This document shows positions 28,742-43,403 of a stretch of DNA of 64,000 nt, piece after piece. Positions within the stretch are counted from its first letter, which is position 1, and every line of letters starts with the position of its first letter. Source of the DNA: Actinophytocola sp044466355 (lineage in GTDB: Bacteria > Actinomycetota > Actinomycetes > Mycobacteriales > Pseudonocardiaceae). Position numbers and translations under genes: made by a program. The notes beneath the pieces are model-generated. The model was given only the letters and a program-made list of their open reading frames with translations. It made no database searches and was not told the origin of the DNA. The stretch covers positions 316,036 to 380,035 of the forward strand of contig NZ_JBITMQ010000009.1 of NCBI RefSeq assembly GCF_044466355.1, given 5' to 3'.

Positions 28742-29077
28742 CTACTCCTTGGCGGCAGTGTGGTCTTCCGGGCCGGCCTCGGCCCGCTCTTCAGAGTCGG
28801 TGTGTCGGGGTGGCACCGGGTCGTACCCACCGGGGTGCCACGGACCGCAGCGCAGCAGCCTGCGCACGGCGAGCCAGGAGCCGCGCAGCGCACCGTGAGT
28901 CGTGAGCGCCTCGACGGCGTACGCGCTACAGCTCGGCTCGAACCGGCAGCTGGGGGGAAGCACCGGCGAGATCCAGCGCCGGTAGAAGTTGACGGGCACC
29001 AGGAGCACCCGCGCCACCGGACCTGGCCGCCTCGATGTCGCGGGCGTCTGGTCCTCGGTGTCGTGCGTGGTGGTCAC
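28742..29077 (-). CDS. yidD: Membrane insertion efficiency factor YidD
   Basis: A 111-residue DUF37/YidD protein. The core YRRWISPVLPPSCRFEPSCSAYAVEALTTHG holds the conserved cysteines, followed by RLLRCGPWHPGGYDPVP. An extended N-terminus (about 20 residues) and an acidic tail are additional. It overlaps rnpA by 4 nt and supports YidC/Sec insertion. Confidence 0.95.
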   Translation of the reverse strand: MTTTHDTEDQTPATSRRPGPVARVLLVPVNFYRRWISPVLPPSCRFEPSCSAYAVEALTTHGALRGSWLAVRRLLRCGPWHPGGYDPVPPRHTDSEERAEAGPEDHTAAKE

Positions 29078-29490
29078 TGGGCACCGCCGGAGTCACTGTG
29101 TTCGCGGCCGAGCCGCAGCCGCCGGAAGGCGGAGTCGATGTCGCCGCCGAGTTCGGCGCTCGCCGCCGTGGCAGCGGACGGCAGCGCCCGCACGACCAAC
29201 GTGCAACCCGGACGGACGGTTCCCAGCCGCTCACGCACGACGTGACGAAGGCGGCGGACGACTCGGTGGCGAACCACCGAGTTGCCCACCGCCTTGCTGA
29301 CCACGAAGCCGACCCTGGGTGCCGCACCGGCGTCAGCCAGTGCCGCATCGATTTCACGCGCGCCGAAGCCCGCGACCTCCTCGGCCGTGATGGCATGCAC
29401 GACGAGCCTGGGACGCCCAGCGCGGCGCCCCTTCCTGGTCACGAGCCGAAAGTTGTCGCTACCGGTCAGTCGACTGGGCGCGGGGAGCAA
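29074..29490 (-). CDS. rnpA: Ribonuclease P protein component
   Basis: A 138-residue RNase P protein that binds the catalytic RNA and matures tRNA 5' ends. The RNR motif region NSVVRHRVVRRLRHVVRE occurs near residues 73-90, after VGFVVSKAVG. The start chosen is TTG 29490 (LLPAPSRL), which matches the usual family N-terminus; no stronger start exists upstream. Only 2 bp separate it from rpmH. Confidence 0.93.
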   Translation of the reverse strand: MLPAPSRLTGSDNFRLVTRKGRRAGRPRLVVHAITAEEVAGFGAREIDAALADAGAAPRVGFVVSKAVGNSVVRHRVVRRLRHVVRERLGTVRPGCTLVVRALPSAATAASAELGGDIDSAFRRLRLGREHSDSGGAQ

Positions 29491-29492
29491 AC

Positions 29493-29630
29493 TCAGGCAG
29501 ACAGGCTCTTGCGACCCTTGCGACGACGAGCCGCGAGGATCGCCCGGCCGGCACGGGTGCGCATGCGCAGACGGAACCCGTGGGTGCGCGCCCGGCGGCG
29601 GTTGTTCGGCTGGAAAGTACGCTTGCTCAC
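29493..29630 (-). CDS. rpmH: 50S ribosomal protein L34
   Basis: A 45-residue, highly basic L34 (SKRTFQPNNRRRARTHGFR at the N-terminus, RRRKGRKSLSA at the end). GTG start at 29630. It heads the leftward rpmH-rnpA-yidD-yidC-jag operon, divergent from dnaA. Confidence 0.98.
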   Translation of the reverse strand: MSKRTFQPNNRRRARTHGFRLRMRTRAGRAILAARRRKGRKSLSA

Positions 29631-30062
29631 GGCTGGATCTCCCGGATACTGGCTCGTCGAAAGTACGCTGTCCCCGTCGCGGCCTGACGGCGCGCAGGAC
29701 TCACCCACAACTGACGGGAGACCTTCACAGCGTACGCACCCCGGCCAGGGCCAACGCACCCGGGGGTGCGTTGGGACCGCTCGACGACACGCCGCGCACA
29801 CTCAGTGCTTGCTTCCGAACATGCCTTGTGGCATGGCCCGGCGCTTGTTAGCGTGCGTGCTCTTGGTTGGCCAGTCGGGAGTGGGAGCCCGCTGCGCCGC
29901 GGAAGTTACGGCAGGCCCTCCGGCGGGTTCCGCTGCGGTTCGCCGTACCTTCGTGCACAGTTGTGGACAACTTGTGGATGCCGCTCGTAGCCGGGCCGCG
30001 TCCGCCACGGCTGAGGGGTCGCAGTGATGGTGCATGGCCGGCGAGGGGAGGGGAGCTCGTAG
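29631..30062. promoter_or_regulatory. rpmH-dnaA intergenic region with DnaA box
   Basis: These 432 bp hold the divergent promoters of rpmH and dnaA. A DnaA box TGTGGACAA (reverse of TTGTCCACA) is at 29962-29970, with a second weaker TGTGGATGC right after it, suggesting DnaA autoregulation. A purine-rich GAGGGGAGGGGAG tract precedes the dnaA start as ribosome site. No gene seen. Confidence 0.7.
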
Positions 30063-31736
30063 GTGTCCGAGCAGCAGATGAACCTGAGTGTGGTGTGGGA
30101 GCAGGTCGTGCGGGAGTTGTCCGCAGGCACGCTCTCCCCGCAGCAGCGGGCGTGGATGCGGGTGACCCGGCCCATCGGATTGCTGGACGGCACGGCGCTG
30201 CTCGCCGCACCGAGCGACTTCGCGAAGGACGCGATCGAACGGGCGCTGCGCGACCCGATCACCGATGCGCTGTCACGCAGGCTCGGCCGAGTCGTCTCAC
30301 TGGCCGTGAAGGTCGACCCCATGGGCACCCAGTCCGCACCGCCGCCTCCGGTCGTCGTGCCGCCGGTGCCCCAGCCGCCACAGCAGCAGCCGCGTCCCGC
30401 CGCGCCACCGCCGCCCATGCCGATGCCGCCCCAGCCGCGGCCGGGCACCCCGCGCCCGGGGGTGGGCTCACTCGTCGAGCAGACGCTCGTGATGGCGCCC
30501 ATCAAGGCAGTGGACCCTAGTAATACTGACAAGCCGCCGAACGGCACCGACACCACGGACAGGACCGACTCGGACAACGACGAGGTGGACGAGGTCGGCG
30601 ACGCGCTCGCCACGGTCCACGAGATCTGGCCGCCGTTCAACGGGCAGCAGCCGCCGCAGAGCGGGCAGCCGTTCACCGCGCCCGCCCAGCCGCAGACCGC
30701 GAAGACCCGGTTGAACGAGAAGTACACGTTCGACACGTTCGTCATCGGCGCGTCGAACCGGTTCGCGCACGCGGCCGCGGTCGCCGTCGCGGAGGCACCG
30801 GCCCGGGCGTACAACCCGTTGTTCATCTGGGGCGAGTCCGGTCTCGGCAAGACGCACCTGCTCCACGCGGTCGGCCACTACGCACAACGGCTGTTCCCCG
30901 GCATGCGCGTGCGGTACGTGTCGACCGAGGAGTTCACGAACGACTTCATCAACTCGCTGCGCGACGACCGCAAGGTGGCGTTCCAGCGCCGCTACCGCGA
31001 CATCGACATCCTGCTGGTGGACGACATCCAGTTCCTGGAGGGCAAGGAAGGCACCCAGGAGGAGTTCTTCCACACCTTCAACACGCTCCACAACGCGAAC
31101 AAGCAGATCGTCGTGTCGTCCGACCGGCCGCCGAAGCGCCTGGAGACCCTGGAGGACCGGCTGCGCACGCGGTTCGAGTGGGGTCTGATCACCGACATCC
31201 AGCCGCCGGAACTGGAGACGCGCATCGCGATCCTCCGGAAGAAGGCGGCTCAGGACCGGCTGCCCGCGCCCGCCGAGGTGCTCGAGTTCATCGCGGCACG
31301 CATCGAGCACAACATCCGTGAGCTGGAGGGCGCGCTCATCCGCGTCACCGCGTTCGCGTCGCTGAACCAGCAGCCGGTCGACGTCGGGCTCGCGGAGATC
31401 GTGCTGCGCGACCTGATCCCCGACTCGCAGGTGCCGGAGATCAGCGTCTCGACGATCATGGCCGTGACGGCCGAGTACTTCAGCGTCTCGATCGACGACC
31501 TGTGCGGCCCCGGCAAGACGAAGGCGCTCGCGCAGGCCCGGCAGATCTCCATGTACCTGTGCCGGGAGCTGACCGACATGTCACTGCCGAGGATCGGCCA
31601 GACCTTCGGCGGCCGCGACCACACCACCGTCATGCACGCGGAGAAGAAGATCCGCAAGGAGATGGCGGAGCGGCGTCGTGTCTACGACCAGGTCCAGGAA
31701 CTGACCTCCCGCATCAAGCAACGCGCTCGCGGCTGA
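30063..31736 (+). CDS. dnaA: Chromosomal replication initiator DnaA
   Basis: A 557-residue AAA+ initiator. Domain I (about 1-85) is followed by a Pro/Gln-rich linker (about 95-215, longer than in E. coli, as in Streptomyces), then AAA+ domain III with Walker A GESGLGKTH at 257-265 and Walker B LLVDDIQF at 317-324. Domain IV has the DNA-binding signature DHTTVMHA at 519-526. GTG start with a purine-rich ribosome site. oriC follows immediately. Confidence 0.98.
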   Translation: MSEQQMNLSVVWEQVVRELSAGTLSPQQRAWMRVTRPIGLLDGTALLAAPSDFAKDAIERALRDPITDALSRRLGRVVSLAVKVDPMGTQSAPPPPVVVPPVPQPPQQQPRPAAPPPPMPMPPQPRPGTPRPGVGSLVEQTLVMAPIKAVDPSNTDKPPNGTDTTDRTDSDNDEVDEVGDALATVHEIWPPFNGQQPPQSGQPFTAPAQPQTAKTRLNEKYTFDTFVIGASNRFAHAAAVAVAEAPARAYNPLFIWGESGLGKTHLLHAVGHYAQRLFPGMRVRYVSTEEFTNDFINSLRDDRKVAFQRRYRDIDILLVDDIQFLEGKEGTQEEFFHTFNTLHNANKQIVVSSDRPPKRLETLEDRLRTRFEWGLITDIQPPELETRIAILRKKAAQDRLPAPAEVLEFIAARIEHNIRELEGALIRVTAFASLNQQPVDVGLAEIVLRDLIPDSQVPEISVSTIMAVTAEYFSVSIDDLCGPGKTKALAQARQISMYLCRELTDMSLPRIGQTFGGRDHTTVMHAEKKIRKEMAERRRVYDQVQELTSRIKQRARG

Positions 31737-32268
31737 CACCGAACCTTCTTATGAGGGCACGACTACCCATGCCTGTCGTGTCCTCCGTTGTGGTCTCCGT
31801 CGCACTCCCGGCCCCTCGTCACCCGGAAAGGGGATTCATGGCCATCCCCAACCCTGTGCATCGCCTGGGGGCAGACCGGGTCGCCGCTGGGGAGCAGCCT
31901 GTGGACAACTGTGGAGGAGCTGTGGAAGAACCTTGCACAGGTTCGAGTTGTCCACGTGGCCCCCGAGTTGTCCACGAGTTGACCCCAGGCTCTGCCCACA
32001 GCCGTCGATACGTCGCGACGTGGGCGTATGAGGGTTATCCACACCATCCACAGGGCTTACTACTACGACTGAATTTCTCTCTAAGAAGTATCAACAGAAG
32101 AAAAACAGGGGCTGTGTGTGCGCGAGCGCGCGTCGCGTCGCGGAGGCACCGGGACCGCAGGGCCGAGATGCAGCGGGGGATCCGCACGCTCTACGGTTGC
32201 GAGCAACGTCTGGTGCTTTCTCGAGGCGGCCCGGTCTTGTGTGCCCCTCGTGTCTGGAAAGGACTCTC
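31737..32268. other. Replication origin oriC between dnaA and dnaN
   Basis: These 532 non-coding bases carry DnaA boxes at 31900-31908 (TGTGGACAA), 31948-31956 and 31968-31976 (both TTGTCCACG), and 32035-32043 (TTATCCACA), plus several looser TCCACA/TGTGGA copies. An A/T-rich stretch at about 32057-32111 is the likely unwinding element. The position between dnaA and dnaN is that of actinobacterial oriC; the boxes are degenerate, as in this phylum. Confidence 0.92.
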
Positions 32269-33402
32269 ATGAAGATCCGCGTCGAGCGCGACGGTCTCGC
32301 CGACGCCGTCGCCTGGGTCGCGCGCTCGCTGCCGTCCCGGCCGCCGGTTCCCGTTCTCGGCGGGATCCTCCTGGACGCCAGCGGCTCCGACGGGCTGACG
32401 ATCTCCGGCTTCGACTACGAGGTCTCGGCGACGGTGGGGGTCGCGGCGACGATCGCGGACGGCGGTCGCACCCTCGTGTCCGGCCGGCTGCTCGCGGACA
32501 TCACGAAGTCCCTTCCCGCACAACCGGTCGAGATCCTCGTCGACGGCGCCCGCGTGTCGATCACGTGCGGCAGCGCGAAGTTCTCGCTGCCGACCATGCC
32601 GGTCGAGGACTACCCACAGCTCCCGGCCATGCCGCCGCACGCGGGGCAGCTCGCCGGTGAGGTGTTCGGGCTCGCCGTCAGCCAGGTCGCCGTCGCGGCG
32701 GGCAAGGACGACACGCTCCCGATGCTGACCGGTGTCCGCGTGGAGATCGCGGGCGACAAGCTGACCCTCGTCGCGACCGACCGCTTCCGGCTCGCGATGC
32801 GCGAGTTCGCGTGGCAGCCGGACGAGAGCCTCGCTTCCGCGGGCGAGATCGCGGTGCTCGTCCCGGCACGCACCCTCGCCGACGCGGCCAAGTCGCTCGG
32901 CACCGCGGGCAACACCGTCGAGATCGCGCTGTCCCCGAGCGACGGGCTGATCGGTCTGTCCGGCGCGGGGCGCCGCACCACGAGCAGGCTCCTCGACACC
33001 GAGTTCCCCCGCTACCGCCAGCTGCTGCCGTCCGAGCAGACCGCGGCCGCGATCATCGACGTGGCTCCGCTCGTCGAGGCGATCAAGCGCGTGTCGCTCG
33101 TCGCCGAGCGCGGCACCCAGGTCCGGCTCGAGTTCGGTGACGGTGGTCTGCGCCTGTCCGCCGGCGGCGACGACGAGGGGTCGGCGGAGGAGGAGCTGTC
33201 GGTCGAGTACTCCGGCGAGCCGGTGACGATCGCGTTCAACCCCGGCTTCCTCCAGGAGGGGCTCGGCGCGCTGCACGCCGACCGCGCGGAGTTGTCCTTC
33301 ACCACACCCAGCCGACCGGCGTTGATCAAGCCGGTCGGGGACGATGGAAACGTCGTCCCGGGTTACCTGCACCTGCTGATGCCGGTGCGGCTGCCCGGCT
33401 GA
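32269..33402 (+). CDS. dnaN: DNA polymerase III beta sliding clamp
   Basis: A 377-residue clamp of three similar domains that holds replicative polymerase on DNA. It starts MKIRVERDGLADAV and ends with the typical LMPVRLPG; AGKDDTLPMLTGV is the start of domain II, and LVATDRFRLA within that domain is conserved. ATG 32269 has AAGGA 5-9 nt upstream, and the in-frame sequence before it belongs to oriC. Confidence 0.98.
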   Translation: MKIRVERDGLADAVAWVARSLPSRPPVPVLGGILLDASGSDGLTISGFDYEVSATVGVAATIADGGRTLVSGRLLADITKSLPAQPVEILVDGARVSITCGSAKFSLPTMPVEDYPQLPAMPPHAGQLAGEVFGLAVSQVAVAAGKDDTLPMLTGVRVEIAGDKLTLVATDRFRLAMREFAWQPDESLASAGEIAVLVPARTLADAAKSLGTAGNTVEIALSPSDGLIGLSGAGRRTTSRLLDTEFPRYRQLLPSEQTAAAIIDVAPLVEAIKRVSLVAERGTQVRLEFGDGGLRLSAGGDDEGSAEEELSVEYSGEPVTIAFNPGFLQEGLGALHADRAELSFTTPSRPALIKPVGDDGNVVPGYLHLLMPVRLPG

Positions 33403-33432
33403 CCGGTTTCCATTCCAGGGAGGGACAAGCCA

Positions 33433-34347
33433 ATGCAGCTCGGTCTCGTCGGTCTCGGCCGGATGGGCTTCAACATGCGCGAGCGGTTGCGCGCCGCGGG
33501 CCACGAGGTCGTCGGGTACGACCGCAACCCGGACGTGAGCGACAGCGAGTCGCTGGCCGACATGGTGTCGAAGCTGTCCGCGCCGCGCGCGGTGTGGGTG
33601 ATGGTCCCGGCGGGTGACCCGACCCGGCAGACGATCGCGGAGCTGTCGGAGCTGTTGTCCGACGGCGACATCGTGATCGACGGCGGCAACTCCCGCTTCT
33701 CCGACGACCAGGCGAACTCAGGCCTGCTCGCGGAGAAGGGGATCGCCTACCTCGACTGCGGGGTGTCCGGTGGCGTGTGGGGCAAGGACAACGGCTACGG
33801 CCTGATGGTCGGCGGTGCCGCCGCCGACGTCGAGCGCGTGATGCCGATCTTCGACGCGCTGCGCCCGGAGGGGCCGCGCGAGGAGGGCTTCGCGCACGCG
33901 GGCGCCGTCGGGGCCGGCCATTACGCGAAGATGATTCACAACGGCATCGAGTACGGCCTGATGCAGGCGTACGCCGAGGGCTTCGAACTGCTCGAGGCCG
34001 CCGAGGTGATCGAGGACGTGCCCGCGACGATCAAGGCGTGGCAGCGCGGCACGGTCGTCCGGTCCTGGCTGCTCGACCTGCTCGTGCGCGCGCTCGACTC
34101 CGACCCGGAGCTCGACGACCTGCGTGGCTACGTCGAGGACTCGGGCGAGGGCCGGTGGACCGTCGAGGAGGCGATCAACCTCGCCGTCCCCGCGCCGGTC
34201 ATCTCCGCCGCGCTGTTCGCCCGGTTCCGCTCGCGGCAGGAGGACTCGCCCGCGATGCGTGCCGTCGCCTCGCTGCGCAACCAGTTCGGCGGGCACGCGG
34301 TGCAGGCGGCGGGACCGACGTCCGGTTCGGGCAGCACACAAGGCTGA
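33433..34347 (+). CDS. gnd: 6-phosphogluconate dehydrogenase (decarboxylating, short form)
   Basis: A 304-residue enzyme converting 6-phosphogluconate to ribulose 5-phosphate with NAD(P)+. The dinucleotide motif GLVGLGRMGFNM is at residues 4-15; DGGNSRFSD and the catalytic-lysine segment GHYAKMIHNGIEYGLMQ (about 174-190) are intact. This is the short (about 300-residue) form of the actinobacterial origin region, as in Streptomyces. Between dnaN and recF. Confidence 0.95.
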   Translation: MQLGLVGLGRMGFNMRERLRAAGHEVVGYDRNPDVSDSESLADMVSKLSAPRAVWVMVPAGDPTRQTIAELSELLSDGDIVIDGGNSRFSDDQANSGLLAEKGIAYLDCGVSGGVWGKDNGYGLMVGGAAADVERVMPIFDALRPEGPREEGFAHAGAVGAGHYAKMIHNGIEYGLMQAYAEGFELLEAAEVIEDVPATIKAWQRGTVVRSWLLDLLVRALDSDPELDDLRGYVEDSGEGRWTVEEAINLAVPAPVISAALFARFRSRQEDSPAMRAVASLRNQFGGHAVQAAGPTSGSGSTQG

Positions 34348-34351
34348 GAGT

Positions 34352-35497
34352 GTGTACGTCCGGCACTTACAGGTCACGGACTTCCGGTCCTGGGAGCACG
34401 CCGACCTGGAACTCGAACCGGGACCGGCCGTGCTGGTCGGGCAGAACGGGCAGGGCAAGACCAACCTTGTCGAGGCCCTCGGCTACGCGGCGACGCTCGG
34501 CTCGCACCGCGTCGCGACCGACGCGCCGCTGATCCGGCACGGCGCCGCCCGCGCGATCGTGCGGACCGCCGTGGTCAACGAGGGCCGCGAGCTGACGATC
34601 GAGCTGGAGATCACCGCGGGCAAGGCCAACCGCGCGCGCGTGAACCGGGGGCCGGTGCCCAGGACCAGGGACGTGCTCGGGATTCTGCGGACGGTCCTGT
34701 TCGCGCCGGAGGACCTGGCGCTCGTCCGGGGCGACCCCGGCGAACGCAGGCGGTTCCTCGACGACCTGCTGGTGCTGCGCGCACCGAGGTACGCCGGGGT
34801 CCGGTCGGACTACGACCGGGTGCTGCGGCAGCGGAACGCGTTGCTGAAGTCGTCGGGCCACGCCCGGCGCGCCGGTTCGAAGGGGGACATCGGAACGCTG
34901 GACGTCTGGGACGGGCACCTCGCCCGGCACGGCGCCGAGCTGCTCGCGGCCAGGCTGGACCTGGTCGCGGACCTCGCGCCACACGTCACCGCGGCGTACG
35001 CGGGGGTCGCGCCGGAGTCGCGGCCCGCGACCATCCGGTACCGCTCGGGGATCGCGGACTCCTTCCCGGAGGAGTACGGGACGACCGGGCGCGCGGACAT
35101 CGAGGTGCTGACCGACGCGCTGCTCGCGGCGATGGCCGCGAACCGCGACCAGGAGCTGGAGCGGGGTGTGAGCCTCGTCGGCCCGCACCGCGACGAGCTG
35201 GAGCTGACGATCGACGTGTTCCCCGCGAAGGGCTACGCGTCGCACGGCGAGTCGTGGTCGTTCGCGCTCGCGCTGCGGCTCGGGTCCTACGAGCTGCTGC
35301 GTGCCGACGGCAACGAGCCGGTCCTCGTGCTCGACGACGTGTTCGCGGAGCTGGACCGCCGAAGACGGGAACGCCTCGCCGAGGTGTCGGTCGCCGCGGA
35401 ACAGGTGCTCGTGACCGCCGCCGTGCCGGAGGACGTCCCAGGAGAACTCGCGGGTGCCCGCTACCTTGTCTCCGACGGGGAGGTCCGCCGTGAATGA
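34352..35497 (+). CDS. recF: DNA replication and repair protein RecF
   Basis: A 381-residue SMC-like ATPase that helps load RecA at gaps. Walker A GQNGQGKTNLVEAL at about residues 30-43, the signature region VRGDPGERRRFLD near 126 and Walker B VLVLDDVFAELDRRR near 325 are present. GTG 34352 lies 4 bp after the gnd stop. The dciA-like gene overlaps its 3' end. Confidence 0.96.
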   Translation: MYVRHLQVTDFRSWEHADLELEPGPAVLVGQNGQGKTNLVEALGYAATLGSHRVATDAPLIRHGAARAIVRTAVVNEGRELTIELEITAGKANRARVNRGPVPRTRDVLGILRTVLFAPEDLALVRGDPGERRRFLDDLLVLRAPRYAGVRSDYDRVLRQRNALLKSSGHARRAGSKGDIGTLDVWDGHLARHGAELLAARLDLVADLAPHVTAAYAGVAPESRPATIRYRSGIADSFPEEYGTTGRADIEVLTDALLAAMAANRDQELERGVSLVGPHRDELELTIDVFPAKGYASHGESWSFALALRLGSYELLRADGNEPVLVLDDVFAELDRRRRERLAEVSVAAEQVLVTAAVPEDVPGELAGARYLVSDGEVRRE

Positions 35498-36194
35498 TCA
35501 CCGGAACGTGACTGCGCGTGGTGTGACGCGTCGCACATCTGGGGACAAACCTGTGGATAGTGTGGATAACGCTGTCACTCGGCGTCCTTCCGCGCCCCCC
35601 GAGCGGGGGAAATCCGGCGATCTGACCTCCCCGAACGAGGTCGCCACCGACGGCGCCGCACGACCTGCCACGGAGAGTGACTATCCACAGCTCCGCGGTT
35701 CGGACCTCGCGCGTGCCGCTCTGGCCGCCGCGCGGGCCGCGTCCGGCGGTCCGGAGGCCAAGAAAAAGAAGTACGTCGCCCGCGGCGCGGGCGCGGTCAA
35801 CCGCCGCCGCCGCCGGTGGTCCGGCCCCGGCGCCGACGAACGCGACCCGCAACCGCTCGGTCGCATCGCCTCTCGTATCGCGCTCGAGCGCGGGTGGGCG
35901 CCCCGCCTCACCACTGGCAGGCTGTTCGACCGGTGGGCGCAGATCGTCGGCGCCGACGTCGCCGAGCACGCGCAGCCGGTCGAGCTCAAGGACGCCGAGC
36001 TGACCGTGCAGGCCGACTCGACCGCATGGGCCACCCAGCTGCGGCTGCTGCAGAAGCAGCTGCTGGCCAAGATCGGCGCGGGCGTCGGCCACGACGTGGT
36101 CAAACGGCTGAAAGTCCTCGGTCCGACCGCCCCGAGCTGGCGGTTCGGCACACGCCACGTGCGCGGCCGGGGCCCCCGGGACACCTACGGGTGA
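35490..36194 (+). CDS. DUF721 / DciA-like helicase loader homolog
   Basis: A 234-residue DUF721 protein at the place of Rv0004; DciA proteins help load the DnaB helicase. The conserved domain is about residues 125-215 (WAQIVGADVAEHAQPV, LTVQADSTAWATQLRLLQ). The N-terminal 120 residues are low complexity and basic (KKKKY, NRRRRRW). GTG 35490 overlaps recF by 8 nt and has GGGGAGG upstream. The 5' coding region contains DnaA-box-like sequences. Confidence 0.88.
   Translation: MNDHRNVTARGVTRRTSGDKPVDSVDNAVTRRPSAPPERGKSGDLTSPNEVATDGAARPATESDYPQLRGSDLARAALAAARAASGGPEAKKKKYVARGAGAVNRRRRRWSGPGADERDPQPLGRIASRIALERGWAPRLTTGRLFDRWAQIVGADVAEHAQPVELKDAELTVQADSTAWATQLRLLQKQLLAKIGAGVGHDVVKRLKVLGPTAPSWRFGTRHVRGRGPRDTYG
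35552..35569. promoter_or_regulatory. Tandem DnaA-box-like sites inside the dciA-like gene
   Basis: TGTGGATAG (35552-35560) abuts TGTGGATAA (35561-35569), the latter the exact reverse of TTATCCACA; a related CTATCCACA occurs at 35681-35689. They lie in the poorly conserved N-terminal coding region. Binding by DnaA is inferred from sequence only. Confidence 0.5.
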
Positions 36195-36391
36195 CCTCGG
36201 GTGGCGCTATCGGGCCGGAAGGTGTGAAATCCGCGAAGTAGGGCCCACGCAGGCGTACGGGGTCGGCCGAGAGCCCCTTCGGGCGTCTGTGACGGAGCTA
36301 GGGGTGTGTTCGCGCCATTCTGCGCGCCCGCACCAGTATGATTGATACAGGCGATCGGCTTGGCCCTTTCCCGACAGGAGACACCCCGCCC

Positions 36392-38359
<1,968 letters not shown>

Positions 38360-38394
38360 GTCGAGGGACGCGCGCCTGAAAGGAACCCCCGTTC

Positions 38395-42243
<3,849 letters not shown>

Positions 42244-42268
42244 GCCGCGAGACACGTAGGGGACCCGC

Positions 42269-43147
42269 GTGACACCACCCGACAAGCCCGGACGCACCGG
42301 CCAGGAAGCGGAGACGGACCACACGTCCGCCGTCGCCATCAGCGGCCAGGCCAACAAGGTCGACCAGGCCGGTGGGAACCACGACGGAAACGGCAGTGCG
42401 CCGGCCACGACACACGTGGCCGGCGCGGAGGACCTCGAACTCAGCCACGGCACCCCACCACCGTGGCAGCGCGTCACCGCCGACAGCCAGGCCACGACGC
42501 AGCAGACCCGCCGCCCCGAACCACCGGGGGAGAAGACGGTGCAGGTCGAACGCCCGGTCGTCACCGGGTCGGCCGCCAACCGCCTGTTCGGCGGCAGCAC
42601 CGACGCACCGACCGTCAACGTGCCGCAGACACTGCCGACCACCCCCGGCACCCCGCCGGGCGGCGTCCCGTCCGCGGCCCGCACGACGGTCCACCTCGAC
42701 GGCGGCGGCAACCCGGGCACCGGCCCACTCCGATCCGTGGGCACCAGCGCCGCGGCGCCCAGCGCACTGCGCAGGCCCGGCCGCGGCCCCCGCCGGGCCA
42801 ACCTGCAGATCAAGCGCTTCGACCCGTGGTCGGTGCTGAAGCTGTCGCTCGTACTCGGCGTCGCGCTGTTCTTCGTGTGGCTCGTCGCCGTGGGCATCCT
42901 GTACGCCGTCCTCGACGGGATGGGCGTCTGGGACAACCTGAACGGCATCTCCGACGAACTGCTCCAGGGCGCCAACGAAAGCGGCACCCCACTCATCAGC
43001 GCGGGCCGGGTCTTCGGCGTCGCCGCGATCATCGGCGCCGTCAACATCGTGCTGTTCAGCGCCCTGTCCACGGTCGGCGCCTTCATCTACAACGTGTCCG
43101 CCGACCTGGCCGGCGGACTGGAGGTAACCCTCGCCGAACGCGAGTGA
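42269..43147 (+). CDS. DUF3566 membrane protein (Rv0007-like)
   Basis: A 292-residue protein conserved directly after gyrA in actinobacteria. The N-terminal about 175 residues are disordered (Pro/Thr/Gly-rich); the DUF3566 part starts NLQIKRFDPWSVLKLSL and contains two membrane helices, about 190-215 and 243-268. GTG start 25 bp after gyrA. The family has been tied to envelope processes, but no firm function is known. Confidence 0.9.
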   Translation: MTPPDKPGRTGQEAETDHTSAVAISGQANKVDQAGGNHDGNGSAPATTHVAGAEDLELSHGTPPPWQRVTADSQATTQQTRRPEPPGEKTVQVERPVVTGSAANRLFGGSTDAPTVNVPQTLPTTPGTPPGGVPSAARTTVHLDGGGNPGTGPLRSVGTSAAAPSALRRPGRGPRRANLQIKRFDPWSVLKLSLVLGVALFFVWLVAVGILYAVLDGMGVWDNLNGISDELLQGANESGTPLISAGRVFGVAAIIGAVNIVLFSALSTVGAFIYNVSADLAGGLEVTLAERE

Positions 43148-43198
43148 TACCCCGTTGGGGGCCCCAACCGCCGTGTTGTAGAGTTTCCCTCGCAACAG

Positions 43199-43272
43199 GG
43201 GCCTATAGCTCAGGCGGTTAGAGCACTTCGCTGATAACGAAGGGGTCGGAGGTTCAAGTCCTCCTAGGCCCA
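43199..43272 (+). tRNA. tRNA-Ile (GAT)
   Basis: Acceptor arms GGGCCTA and TAGGCCC pair fully; the D arm, anticodon stem CTTCG/CGAAG with loop CTGATAA (GAT at 43233-43235) and T arm GGAGG-TTCAAGT-CCTCC all fold. No CCA is encoded. It is the integration target of the adjacent mobile element, which supplies the 3' half from base 43231. Confidence 0.97.
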
Positions 43273-43273
43273 C
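43231..43273. repeat. attL of the AICE (43-bp direct repeat)
   Basis: From CTGATAACG in the anticodon loop to the base after the tRNA discriminator region (CCCAC), identical to 58404-58446. It covers the 3' half of tRNA-Ile, so the gene stays functional after insertion. Confidence 0.97.
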
Positions 43274-43278
43274 AGCAC

Positions 43279-43318
43279 CTCAGGGCCGGTTTCCCAACCA
43301 AGGGAAACCGGCCCTGAG
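43279..43318 (+). terminator. Terminator after tRNA-Ile (element-borne)
   Basis: A perfect 17-bp stem, CTCAGGGCCGGTTTCCC with its complement, and a 6-nt loop, begins 6 bp after the tRNA. It lies in the AICE end, so the element carries a replacement terminator for the tRNA it interrupts. Confidence 0.85.
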
Positions 43319-43338
43319 ACTCTAAGTGGGACTCTAAG
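43318..43338. promoter_or_regulatory. Putative integrase arm site, left
   Basis: GACTCTAAG-TGG-GACTCTAAG is an exact 9-bp direct repeat with a 3-bp spacer, 44 bp inside attL. A sequence matching 17 of 21 positions lies at 58287-58307 near attR. Arm-type sites for a tyrosine integrase or excisionase are the likely explanation. Confidence 0.55.
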
Positions 43339-43403
43339 AGGTCATGGTCGTCTGCTGAGCAGATCGATCCTCCGCACGCCCGTTCCAAGCAGCGGGATGG
43401 CCG

